A DNA stretch of 7,575 bases from the NCBI GenBank assembly GCA_958426095.1, contig CATZYB010000127.1, positions 1 through 7,575 of the forward strand. The letters run 5' to 3'. Source of the DNA: an uncultured Lachnospiraceae bacterium (GTDB taxonomy: Bacteria; Bacillota; Clostridia; Lachnospirales; Lachnospiraceae). Shown here in pieces: positions 1-6,160 of the stretch (positions within the stretch are counted from its first letter, which is position 1; every line of letters starts with the position of its first letter). The translations under genes were made by a program, and so were the position numbers. The notes below the pieces were generated by a model. That model did no database searches and had not been told where the DNA came from. It saw nothing but the letters and a program-made list of their open reading frames with translations.

Positions 1-10
1 ATATCAATTT

Positions 11-39
11 ATTATAATTCAAATAAAAAATACCGTCAA
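11..39 (-). promoter_or_regulatory. Strong leftward sigma-A-type promoter reading out of the window
   Basis: Read on the minus strand, TTGACG (34-39) and TATAAT (11-16) are separated by exactly 17 bp, matching 5/6 and 6/6 consensus bases. Transcription would start near base 4 and run left, so a divergent gene or RNA should lie just outside the window. The match is seen in the sequence; activity is inferred. Confidence 0.6.
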
Positions 40-58
40 TAGTTTCTGCCCCCATCTC

Positions 59-87
59 TTGTAGAAAATTTTAATATTTGTTATACT
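59..87 (+). promoter_or_regulatory. Promoter of rqcH, extended -10 type
   Basis: A -35-like TTGTAG (59-64) and a -10 TATACT (82-87) are 17 bp apart. The -10 is preceded by TGT (79-81), giving the TGn extension that can compensate for a weak -35. Transcription would start near base 94, leaving a leader of about 28 nt that contains AAGGAG (109-114), 7 nt before the ATG. Only 19 bp separate this -35 from the -35 of the divergent promoter. Confidence 0.6.
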
Positions 88-121
88 AAATTTTAAAGAA
101 ATTTAAGTAAGGAGAATACCT

Positions 122-1867
122 ATGGCTTTTGACGGAATCGTAATTTCCAGCCTTGTATGGGAACTGAACGAACGGCTGACCGACGGCCGTATTAATAAGA
201 TATATCAGCCAGAAAACGACGCCATTGTTCTGACGATCAAAAACAACCGGAACAATTACCGTCTGCTGCTTTCTGCCAGCCCTTCTCTGCCTCTGGCCTA
301 TCTGACCGAGGATACGGGAACGAATCCAATGATGGCGCCGAACTTCTGCATGCTTCTGAGAAAACATATCAGCGGCGGCCGCATCGTTTCTATTGTTCAG
401 CCGGAGATGGAGCGTATCTTAAAATTTGAAATTGAACATTTAAATGAATTAGGTGATTTATGCACGAAATTCCTCATCGTAGAATTAATGGGTAAACACA
501 GCAATATTATTTTCTGTCAGCCCGACGGCACCATCATCGACAGTATTAAACATATTTCCCTCAATGTCAGCTCCGTCCGGGAGGTCCTGCCGGGCCGCAG
601 CTATTTCATTCCAAACACGATGTTAAAGACGAACCCAATGACCATTGGAACAGATGAATTTATGGAAAAAGTATTATCAAAACCTCTGCCTGTCGGCAAA
701 GCTCTCTACACAAGCCTGACAGGGATCAGTCCGGTCATCGCCGAGGAAATCTGCTTTCGGGCCTCCATTGATTCAGGAATGAGTGCCAGCGGACTGTCCG
801 ATGCCGAGAAATTGCATTTATTCGGCGTTTTCAGCCGTCTTATGGAAGACGTCGAAAATCACAGCTTTTCGCCTGTGATCATCTACCGCGGCAAAGAACC
901 CGCGGAATTTTCCGCCCTGCCTCTGACTTGCTACAGCGACTGTGAAAGTCAGACCTTCGACTCCATTTCCACGGTGCTTCGGACCTATTATGCAGAAAAA
1001 AATGCCTCTACCCGAATCCGGCAGAAATCTCATGATCTGCGGCATATGGTCAGCACTGCCCTGGATCGTACCCGAAAGAAATATGATCTGCAATTAAAAC
1101 AATTAAAAGATACGGAAAAGCGGGAAAAATATAAAATTTATGGAGAAATGATCAACACCTACGGCTATGATCTGGAGGAAGGCGCAAAAAGTCTGACCTG
1201 TCTGAATTACTATACCGATAAGGAAATAACGGTTCCTCTGGACCCGCAGCTCACCCCTCAGGAAAATTCTAAAAAATACTTTGAGAGGTACGGCAAATTA
1301 AAACGGACCTTTGAAGCCCTGTCCACCCTGACGGAAGAAACCCATGATGAAATGGAGCATCTGGACTCGATCAGTACGGCTCTGGACCTGGCCCAGACCG
1401 AAGGAGACCTGGCCCAGATCAAAGAAGAACTGATCCAGGCCGGCTATGTGAAACGCCATACCGGGGGCAAAAATGCTAAAAAGCAAAAGCTGACAAGTCA
1501 GCCCCTCCACTATGTTTCCTCCGACGGTTACGATATGTACGTCGGAAAAAATAATCTTCAAAATGAAGAACTGACCTTTAAATTTGCAAACGGCGGCGAC
1601 TGGTGGTTTCATGCCAAAGGCATTCCCGGCTCCCATGTTGTCGTAAAAACCGGCGGTGACGAGCTGCCGGACAGTACTTTTGAAGAGGCCGCCCGGCTGG
1701 CCGCCTATTATTCTAAAAACAGAGCCAGTGAAAAGGTTGAAATCGACTATATTCAACGCAAACATGTGAAAAAGCCAAATTCGGGAAAGCCGGGCTTTGT
1801 CATCTATCACACGAATTATTCCATGATGATCGAGCCGGATATCTCAGGTATCCAATCGGTCAAATAA
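122..1867 (+). CDS. rqcH: Rqc2/RqcH-type ribosome quality control protein (NFACT family)
   Basis: This is a 581-residue bacterial Rqc2 homologue, often annotated as fibronectin-binding protein A. In Bacillus subtilis, RqcH binds obstructed 50S subunits carrying peptidyl-tRNA and recruits Ala-tRNA to add C-terminal alanine tails that mark the chain for degradation. The NFACT-N domain opens with MAFDGIV and contains FCMLLRKHI (residues 75-83) and MGKHSNII (123-130). Charged helical coiled-coil stretches lie around 295-345 and 380-440. The C-terminal NFACT-R (DUF814) domain shows SSDGYDMYVGKNN (466-478) and WWFHAKGIPGSHVVVK (494-509). Length and domain order are normal for the family. The Asp-Arg pair needed in B. 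subtilis (D97/R98) is Glu97-Arg98 here. The start is supported by AAGGAG 7 nt upstream. The gene stands alone, ending at a bidirectional terminator. The protein is expected to be cytoplasmic. Confidence 0.95.
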   Translation: MAFDGIVISSLVWELNERLTDGRINKIYQPENDAIVLTIKNNRNNYRLLLSASPSLPLAYLTEDTGTNPMMAPNFCMLLRKHISGGRIVSIVQPEMERILKFEIEHLNELGDLCTKFLIVELMGKHSNIIFCQPDGTIIDSIKHISLNVSSVREVLPGRSYFIPNTMLKTNPMTIGTDEFMEKVLSKPLPVGKALYTSLTGISPVIAEEICFRASIDSGMSASGLSDAEKLHLFGVFSRLMEDVENHSFSPVIIYRGKEPAEFSALPLTCYSDCESQTFDSISTVLRTYYAEKNASTRIRQKSHDLRHMVSTALDRTRKKYDLQLKQLKDTEKREKYKIYGEMINTYGYDLEEGAKSLTCLNYYTDKEITVPLDPQLTPQENSKKYFERYGKLKRTFEALSTLTEETHDEMEHLDSISTALDLAQTEGDLAQIKEELIQAGYVKRHTGGKNAKKQKLTSQPLHYVSSDGYDMYVGKNNLQNEELTFKFANGGDWWFHAKGIPGSHVVVKTGGDELPDSTFEEAARLAAYYSKNRASEKVEIDYIQRKHVKKPNSGKPGFVIYHTNYSMMIEPDISGIQSVK

Positions 1868-1870
1868 TCA

Positions 1871-1920
1871 AAAAGGGACCCAGCGGTCATAAAATGACCA
1901 AAGAGTCCCCTTTGTTTTTT
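1871..1920. terminator. Bidirectional intrinsic terminator between convergent genes
   Basis: A two-tier hairpin is visible. The outer arms AAAAGGGAC (1871-1879) and GTCCCCTTT (1905-1913) pair with one mismatch. The inner arms GGTCAT (1885-1890) and ATGACC (1894-1899) pair perfectly around an AAA loop. Rightward it is followed by a six-T run (1915-1920) and can end rqcH. On the other strand it is followed by a five-T run, so it can also end the leftward XRE-esterase operon, whose last stop is at 1932. Confidence 0.85.
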
Positions 1921-1931
1921 GTTCCGTCATA

Positions 1932-2588
1932 TCAGCCGTATATGATCTCTCTGACCTTTTTGGCCAGAGCTTCCGCCAGCTTTAAATGTCCCTCGGCTGT
2001 CAGATGAATACTGTCGGCCTCTCCCGGCTCAGTCACTAAAGCCGCATCAAAAAATTCACATCCAAACTGTTCGGCCACAAGCTTATACCAATAAGCCATC
2101 CGTTTTGAATTTTCCACGGCCGCCCTACCCTCAAAAAACTCGGCAAAAGGTGACAGTTCTATAGCTTCACCCACATGTATCGGCGAGACAATGAGAATTT
2201 TTGTATCCGGCTGATGACATTGATATTCCAGAAAACCTTTCAAAACCATCAGCATGTTCTGAAGTCCTCCGGCGATATCTCCGGCCGGAAGATGAAATTT
2301 CTTCTTTAATTCATTGGACCCCAGCATGATAATGAGCAAATCAAAAGGCGTATGACTTTCCACCATCGGCAGAACATAGTCCATCCCTTTTTTATTCCCC
2401 CATTCCCACGGGTCCTCGCAGGAAATCGTGCGGCCATTCTGGCCTTCTTCAATAATCTGATAACCGTCACCTAAAATCTGCTGCATCCGCATCGGCCAGC
2501 GGATATTTTCATCATACCTCACTCTTTTCACCGGGTCATAACCCCATGTATTTGAATCTCCAAAACAGATAATTCTTTTTTTCTCCAT
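1932..2588 (-). CDS. SGNH/GDSL-family esterase or acyltransferase
   Basis: This 218-residue protein belongs to the SGNH hydrolase superfamily, which cleaves or transfers acyl esters. The block I motif FGDSNTWG (residues 9-16) holds the nucleophile Ser12. NGRT (51-54) fits block II, and MLGSNELK (88-95) is block III, where the usual Asn-Asp reads Asn-Glu. The C-terminal DSIH (192-195) supplies the Asp and His of the triad. From memory, the IEEG-NGRT and LLIIMLG stretches resemble the arylesterase/acyltransferase MsAcT of Mycobacterium smegmatis, so an arylesterase-like enzyme is likely, but the substrate cannot be read from sequence. There is no signal peptide or membrane segment, which suggests a cytoplasmic enzyme. 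The start lies 6 nt after the stop of the XRE regulator gene, so the two are probably co-transcribed and translationally coupled. The AAAGG before the start lies inside the upstream gene's end. Confidence 0.9.
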   Translation of the reverse strand: MEKKRIICFGDSNTWGYDPVKRVRYDENIRWPMRMQQILGDGYQIIEEGQNGRTISCEDPWEWGNKKGMDYVLPMVESHTPFDLLIIMLGSNELKKKFHLPAGDIAGGLQNMLMVLKGFLEYQCHQPDTKILIVSPIHVGEAIELSPFAEFFEGRAAVENSKRMAYWYKLVAEQFGCEFFDAALVTEPGEADSIHLTAEGHLKLAEALAKKVREIIYG

Positions 2589-2594
2589 CTCTCT

Positions 2595-3620
2595 TTATAC
2601 CTTTCTTTTTGTTTTTCCGGCCACAGCCTGCACAACGCCGTTCAATGCGGCAAACAGAACACCGGCTACCGGCCAGATGATCCAACTGATGTGCCAATTA
2701 AAGAAATAAAAGCTGATTCCCAGATAAATCGCTGTCACCAAACACCAATAAATCTTTGGAAAAAACGAAGTTCTCCGGCCAAGGGCTTTCTGTTCCTCGG
2801 TGTACTCTCCCCGCTGAAGCAGCTTATCATAGCCTTCATGGACCATGCCATACCGGACAAAAAGATGGACGCCAATGGCAACAAAAATTAATAGAATATC
2901 CAAAGCACAGACATAGATAAATTCGTTCTTCGTAAATCCAATGGCTAAAAATAACGGAACGACACCGATAATGCACAGGCAAACCCCTACCGCCACCGTC
3001 ATCCGGAATTTCGGCTCGTAGTCTTTCCGCCTTTCTTCCATAATTTTCTTCACATCATAATCCGGCAATATAGCTTCTGTCTCCAGATAATCAAATTCAG
3101 AAAGCTGCATACCATTAAGGATCACAAGGGTCACGCCGACAGCTATGAAAATCAAAAGAATTGACACTCCAAATCCGGCAGCCATGTCCTCTGTCAAACG
3201 GCTGTGATAATATTCAGCCACTCCGCCTAAAAACAGCAACGGAACCGGGCATAAAATAAACAGGGAAATGGCAAAGGCAATACGGCCACACAGCTTCTGT
3301 GTCAAATCCATAAACCGATTCGCTTCCTCCATGGATACTCTCCGCGCTTCCGGCTCCGACACCTGCATGGATGGCTCCGGTATTTCCTCAAATATTTCGG
3401 ATACACCACAGGAAATTTCCTCCGTATCATCTTTCAACAAATAATCGGTGGTAACGTCAAAAAGTTCACTGAGCTTTATAATTTTATCCAAATCCGGTAT
3501 GGATCCGCCCAACTCCCATTTTGAAACCGACTGTCTGGATATATCCAGCTTTTCTGCCAGTTCCTCCTGAGACCAGCCATTTTTCTTTCTCAAAAACGCT
3601 ATCTTCTCTGATAAAACCAT
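2595..3620 (-). CDS. XRE-family regulator with a six-helix membrane domain
   Basis: This is a 341-residue fusion of a DNA-binding domain to a membrane domain. Residues 1-62 form a classic HTH_3 domain, with the recognition segment SRQSVSKWELG (28-38) followed by PDLDKIIKLSELFDV (42-56). A polar linker (about 64-108) leads to six hydrophobic segments at roughly 114-133, 149-169, 208-228, 235-255, 289-308 and 311-333. The first and second helix pairs look duplicated: ILLIFIAVGV (154-163) versus ILLIFVAIGV (242-251), each followed by a GM pair. The protein is therefore likely a membrane-tethered transcription factor that senses an unknown signal. AGAGAGG 9 nt before the ATG supports this start. 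It leads an operon with the esterase; repeats upstream may be its operators. No enzymatic motif is seen, and the regulated genes are unknown beyond probable autoregulation. Confidence 0.88.
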   Translation of the reverse strand: MVLSEKIAFLRKKNGWSQEELAEKLDISRQSVSKWELGGSIPDLDKIIKLSELFDVTTDYLLKDDTEEISCGVSEIFEEIPEPSMQVSEPEARRVSMEEANRFMDLTQKLCGRIAFAISLFILCPVPLLFLGGVAEYYHSRLTEDMAAGFGVSILLIFIAVGVTLVILNGMQLSEFDYLETEAILPDYDVKKIMEERRKDYEPKFRMTVAVGVCLCIIGVVPLFLAIGFTKNEFIYVCALDILLIFVAIGVHLFVRYGMVHEGYDKLLQRGEYTEEQKALGRRTSFFPKIYWCLVTAIYLGISFYFFNWHISWIIWPVAGVLFAALNGVVQAVAGKTKRKV

Positions 3621-3783
3621 TCTTCAATACCTCTCTTTGTCTTATTTCTGACCTTACCTTAACAGAAATTCCGGTTGACAACCACCAAGTGCGCTTGGAA
3701 ATTCCGCAACTTATGGTTGCAATTGAAATTTCCCTAATAAACTGCTTGATTCATACGCTTTCCCCCTGCGTCTTTCAGACCTG
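3621..3783. other. Repeat-rich intergenic region upstream of the XRE regulator gene
   Basis: Inverted repeats seen here are GGTTGACAACC (3673-3683), CCAAG-4 nt-CTTGG (3685-3698) and a longer hairpin (3697-3733). GAAATTCCG occurs at 3665-3673 and 3698-3706, and a related GAAATTTCC at 3725-3733. No convincing promoter was found on the minus strand: TTGTCA (3676-3681) lacks a matching -10. The palindromes are the size of XRE operators, so autoregulation is a reasonable inference. A six-codon reading frame (3734-3754) is discussed in the findings. Confidence 0.5.
3697..3733 (-). repeat. Inverted repeat / possible RNA hairpin
   Basis: Outer arms GGAAATT (3697-3703) and AATTTCC (3727-3733) and inner arms GCAAC (3706-3710) and GTTGC (3716-3720) are both perfect, around a five-base loop and an asymmetric internal loop. 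No T run follows on either strand, so it is not an intrinsic terminator. It could be an operator or a leader structure of the XRE gene. Confidence 0.5.
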
Positions 3784-3808
3784 AAAATGGCCCTCCAAAT
3801 GAAGGGCC
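3783..3808 (-). terminator. Intrinsic terminator of the cfa-esterase/GNAT-NlpC-like cluster
   Basis: On the transcribed strand GGCCCTTC pairs with GGAGGGCC (8 bp including one G-U pair) around an ATTT loop, followed by ATTTTC. It starts 10 nt after the stop of the NlpC-like gene. The stem is strong and GC-rich but the U tract is short, so some read-through into the XRE operon is possible. Confidence 0.75.
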
Positions 3809-3817
3809 TGAATATAA

Positions 3818-4315
3818 TTAAATAACATTATAAGCAATCTGCTTTTGTGAAAAAAGACAATCAAAACCGTCAAGCAGATGATTTGGCAAATATAGGGATT
3901 CCTTTTTCTTTAACTGGACTGCACCGGATTTTGACAGCACTTCAGCCACGAACTGGGAACAGAAATAGGAATTTTCAAATTTGTGCGGAATGTGCAAAAG
4001 ACATAATATAACCCCAAGACGTGAATAGGTATAAATATCCTTCTGCTCTAAAAACCGCTGGATTTCTTTCGCTATATCATCACAAATACTTGCAGGCACC
4101 CGTATACGAATACAGACACTGCCTTCCTTTCTTCTGCGAGACCGCCGCTTTTTCGGCTCTTCAACTGCAACTCCCTTACCGTTGAAGCTGTAAAACACTT
4201 CCTCTGTGCCGTCAATGGATAAAGACGCATGAGAATAGCCGCTTCTGCTGATTACCCGGATAAACCGGCCAAACCAGTCCGAATATCCGGTCAGCAATAT
4301 CGTGATGGTTTTCAT
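3818..4315 (-). CDS. Small permuted NlpC/P60 (papain-like) family protein
   Basis: A 165-residue protein with the His-before-Cys order of circularly permuted NlpC/P60 enzymes (YiiX/LRAT-like group). GYSHASLSID (residues 26-35) provides the likely catalytic His29, and YFCSQFVAEVL (117-127) the likely Cys119. LYLPNHL (141-147) resembles the C-terminal segment of relatives from Clostridia as I remember them. Members of this wider group are thiol amidases or acyltransferases; the substrate here is unknown. A very basic patch, KKRRSRRRK (55-63), sits between the two catalytic segments and could contact nucleic acid or anionic lipid. There is no signal peptide. I start at 4315 because the fold's first strand begins there and AGGAG lies 3 nt upstream. 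A start at 4363 would add 16 mostly basic residues and sits 10 nt after the preceding stop. The gene is the last of the leftward cluster. Confidence 0.7.
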   Translation of the reverse strand: MKTITILLTGYSDWFGRFIRVISRSGYSHASLSIDGTEEVFYSFNGKGVAVEEPKKRRSRRRKEGSVCIRIRVPASICDDIAKEIQRFLEQKDIYTYSRLGVILCLLHIPHKFENSYFCSQFVAEVLSKSGAVQLKKKESLYLPNHLLDGFDCLFSQKQIAYNVI

Positions 4316-4373
4316 CTTCTCCTGTTTTCTTCTTTTATTTCTCTTAATCCCTTTTTTTCCCATTAATCCTAAC

Positions 4374-6083
4374 CTATGTTATCAAATCACCCAATAAAGT
4401 ATCATTGTAAACCGAGCTGCTATCCAAAATCGTTCGATAGGAGCTGACCCAGCAGGAAATAAAACCGCTTCGGTGAGCCACGGCCTGAGACGCAATGTTT
4501 GTGACTGAGGCACAATAAAATGGAACAATTCCCTTTTCCAAAAGAACCGCCGCCAGGTTGCTGACCAGAATTGTCTCGAGACCACCTTCTCTGTGTTCCG
4601 GCTTCACATCCACCACCAGTTCCCACAGGCCTTCGGCTTCCTCCGAAGCGCCGGCCAGACCGACAATCTCATTATTTTTCTTAGCATAAAGAACCATGCG
4701 GGTCGATGTCTTTCCATTTTCATCAAAGGCCAAAGCATTTTCAAAGCCTGTAATTCCCTTCAATGTCTGTATATTCTCTTCCTGAACCAATATATACTGA
4801 TAGTCTCTGTCAAATGACTGTCTTTCAAATAACTTAAAATCCGGAACATAATAAATCGACTGCCCGTAAACCAGCGGACATTCAAACATTTCATCCCGGC
4901 TCTTATCTTTCAAAAGCATCTCTGTTTTTGGCAAAAGCGCTTCTGAAGCGGACACAATGACCGCTTTCCCCATCGTACATATCTCTAAAAATGGATAATT
5001 TTGCCGATCATTGGACACAAAAACAACTTCATCTTTTTCAAAATCATCCACATTGCAGTTCAGCCGCCCGGCCAAATACAGCTTTACCTGTGCTAAAAGC
5101 GTCTCTGGCTCCAATCCACATTTTTTAAAAATCGGCGAAAGCTCGGCGGAACCGATTTCACCTTCCTTTAAAAACCGATTAATAAGTGCGTAAGCTTTCT
5201 TTACCTGTGAAAACCGGACCGGCAATGAGAAAAATCCATGCAGAGCATCCGGCATACGAAAAACCTTTACCCTGTTTCCAGCCATTTCCAGCGCTTTTCC
5301 ATAGGCTTCCCCTTCATCCCGGAGCGGACAATATTCCGCTGTAATGATCAGTGTGTCCGGCTGGTTGGAAAAATCCTTTGCCATCAGCGGCGCATAATAC
5401 GGATTCATTAAATCGGCATCCGAGGAACGATACAGCTCCATATAGTCCCGCACCCGTTTTGTCGTCAACAGATAATCCGTCCCGTTTTCCCGTACGGACG
5501 GGAAGGGGGAATCATCCGAATGATCATTTCCGGTGGCCGGATAAATCAATATCTGGCGGGAAGGCATAAACTCTCCCCTATCCCGGGCCATCAGGGACAC
5601 GGCCGCTGCAAGATTGCCTCCGGCGCTGTCTCCGATCAGAACGATTTCCTTAGATTTCGTTCCCAGGAGACTGTCATCCAGAAAAATTTCTCTGGCAACC
5701 GCATAACAATCTTCAAGTCCCGACGGGAACGGATACTCCGGTGCCAGCCGATAATCGACGGAGACGACCACCCGTCCCGTCTGTTTCGCCATATCGGCAC
5801 AGACAGCATCATAGCTGTCAATACTTCCGGTCACCCAGCCGCCGCCATGAAAAAACAGGAGTATCCGATGATGCTCACGCCCCGACGGCATAAAAATCCG
5901 CACCGGAACCTCATGGTCGCCGCAAACAACCTTGTGTTCCCAAATCCGGTAAAGCGACGGTTTTTTCAGCCGCCGGCCAGATATGTCTTTCAGACGCCGT
6001 TCTACTTGATAACTTTTTTTAATATCTGCTTCTGAATAGGACAGAACCGATAATGCTGCCCGCATCGCTTTATTAATCGCCAT
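4374..6083 (-). CDS. Fusion of HSL-family alpha/beta hydrolase and GNAT acetyltransferase
   Basis: This 569-residue protein has two parts. Residues 1-308 are a hormone-sensitive-lipase-type (family IV) esterase: HGGGW (79-83) forms the oxyanion hole, GDSAGG (151-156) carries Ser153, and LHGF (281-284) carries His282. The expected catalytic Asp, 30 residues before the His in the DPLRDEG motif, is Cys252 (CPLRDEG). Residues about 322-569 match a Firmicutes GNAT type with an N-terminal extension: LNCNVDDFEKDEV (341-353), WELVVDVKPEHR (487-498), and NIASQAVAHRSGF (529-541) near the end. The acetyl-CoA loop R498-E-G-G-L-E503 lacks the last small residue. No signal peptide is seen, so it should be cytoplasmic. 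The ATG at 6083 has AAAAAAGAGG just upstream and follows a good promoter. A TTG start at 6131 would lie in that promoter's -35 and is rejected. The fold assignments are firm; substrates are unknown. Confidence 0.88.
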   Translation of the reverse strand: MAINKAMRAALSVLSYSEADIKKSYQVERRLKDISGRRLKKPSLYRIWEHKVVCGDHEVPVRIFMPSGREHHRILLFFHGGGWVTGSIDSYDAVCADMAKQTGRVVVSVDYRLAPEYPFPSGLEDCYAVAREIFLDDSLLGTKSKEIVLIGDSAGGNLAAAVSLMARDRGEFMPSRQILIYPATGNDHSDDSPFPSVRENGTDYLLTTKRVRDYMELYRSSDADLMNPYYAPLMAKDFSNQPDTLIITAEYCPLRDEGEAYGKALEMAGNRVKVFRMPDALHGFFSLPVRFSQVKKAYALINRFLKEGEIGSAELSPIFKKCGLEPETLLAQVKLYLAGRLNCNVDDFEKDEVVFVSNDRQNYPFLEICTMGKAVIVSASEALLPKTEMLLKDKSRDEMFECPLVYGQSIYYVPDFKLFERQSFDRDYQYILVQEENIQTLKGITGFENALAFDENGKTSTRMVLYAKKNNEIVGLAGASEEAEGLWELVVDVKPEHREGGLETILVSNLAAVLLEKGIVPFYCASVTNIASQAVAHRSGFISCWVSSYRTILDSSSVYNDTLLGDLIT

Positions 6084-6088
6084 AAATA

Positions 6089-6131
6089 CCTCTTTTTTAA
6101 GAATTGTACCAGACGCAGAGAGATTTCTCAA
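6089..6131 (-). promoter_or_regulatory. Internal promoter and RBS of the esterase-GNAT gene
   Basis: On the minus strand TTGAGA (6126-6131) and TACAAT (6103-6108) are 17 bp apart, each matching 5/6 consensus bases. The -10 is preceded by TGG, a TGn extension. Transcription would begin near 6096-6098, leaving a leader of only about 13-15 nt that contains AAGAGG (6089-6094), 5 nt before the ATG. This supports the 6083 start and suggests that the last two genes can be expressed without cfa. No terminator separates cfa from this promoter. Confidence 0.6.
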
Positions 6132-6160
6132 TCTTTTTCTTCTGATATTTCATTTTATTT

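Noticed and set aside
1298..1810. A 170-codon open frame antisense to rqcH
   Set aside because: It lies wholly inside a well-identified gene, shows no family motif and has no ribosome binding site; it reflects codon bias of the sense strand.
3675..3703. Plus-strand TTGACA as a rightward promoter
   Set aside because: The sequence 17 bp on is GAAATT, a poor -10, no rightward gene follows, and TTGACA is part of the GGTTGACAACC palindrome.
3697..3733. Hairpin as an intrinsic terminator
   Set aside because: Neither strand has a T run after the stem.
5520..6035. A 171-codon open frame on the plus strand within the esterase domain
   Set aside because: It is antisense to HGGGW and GDSAGG coding DNA, and its translation is low-complexity with no domain pattern.
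6084..6131. TTG start that would extend the esterase-GNAT protein by 16 residues
   Set aside because: The ATG at 6083 has a ribosome binding site and follows a 17-bp-spaced promoter whose -35 includes the TTG.
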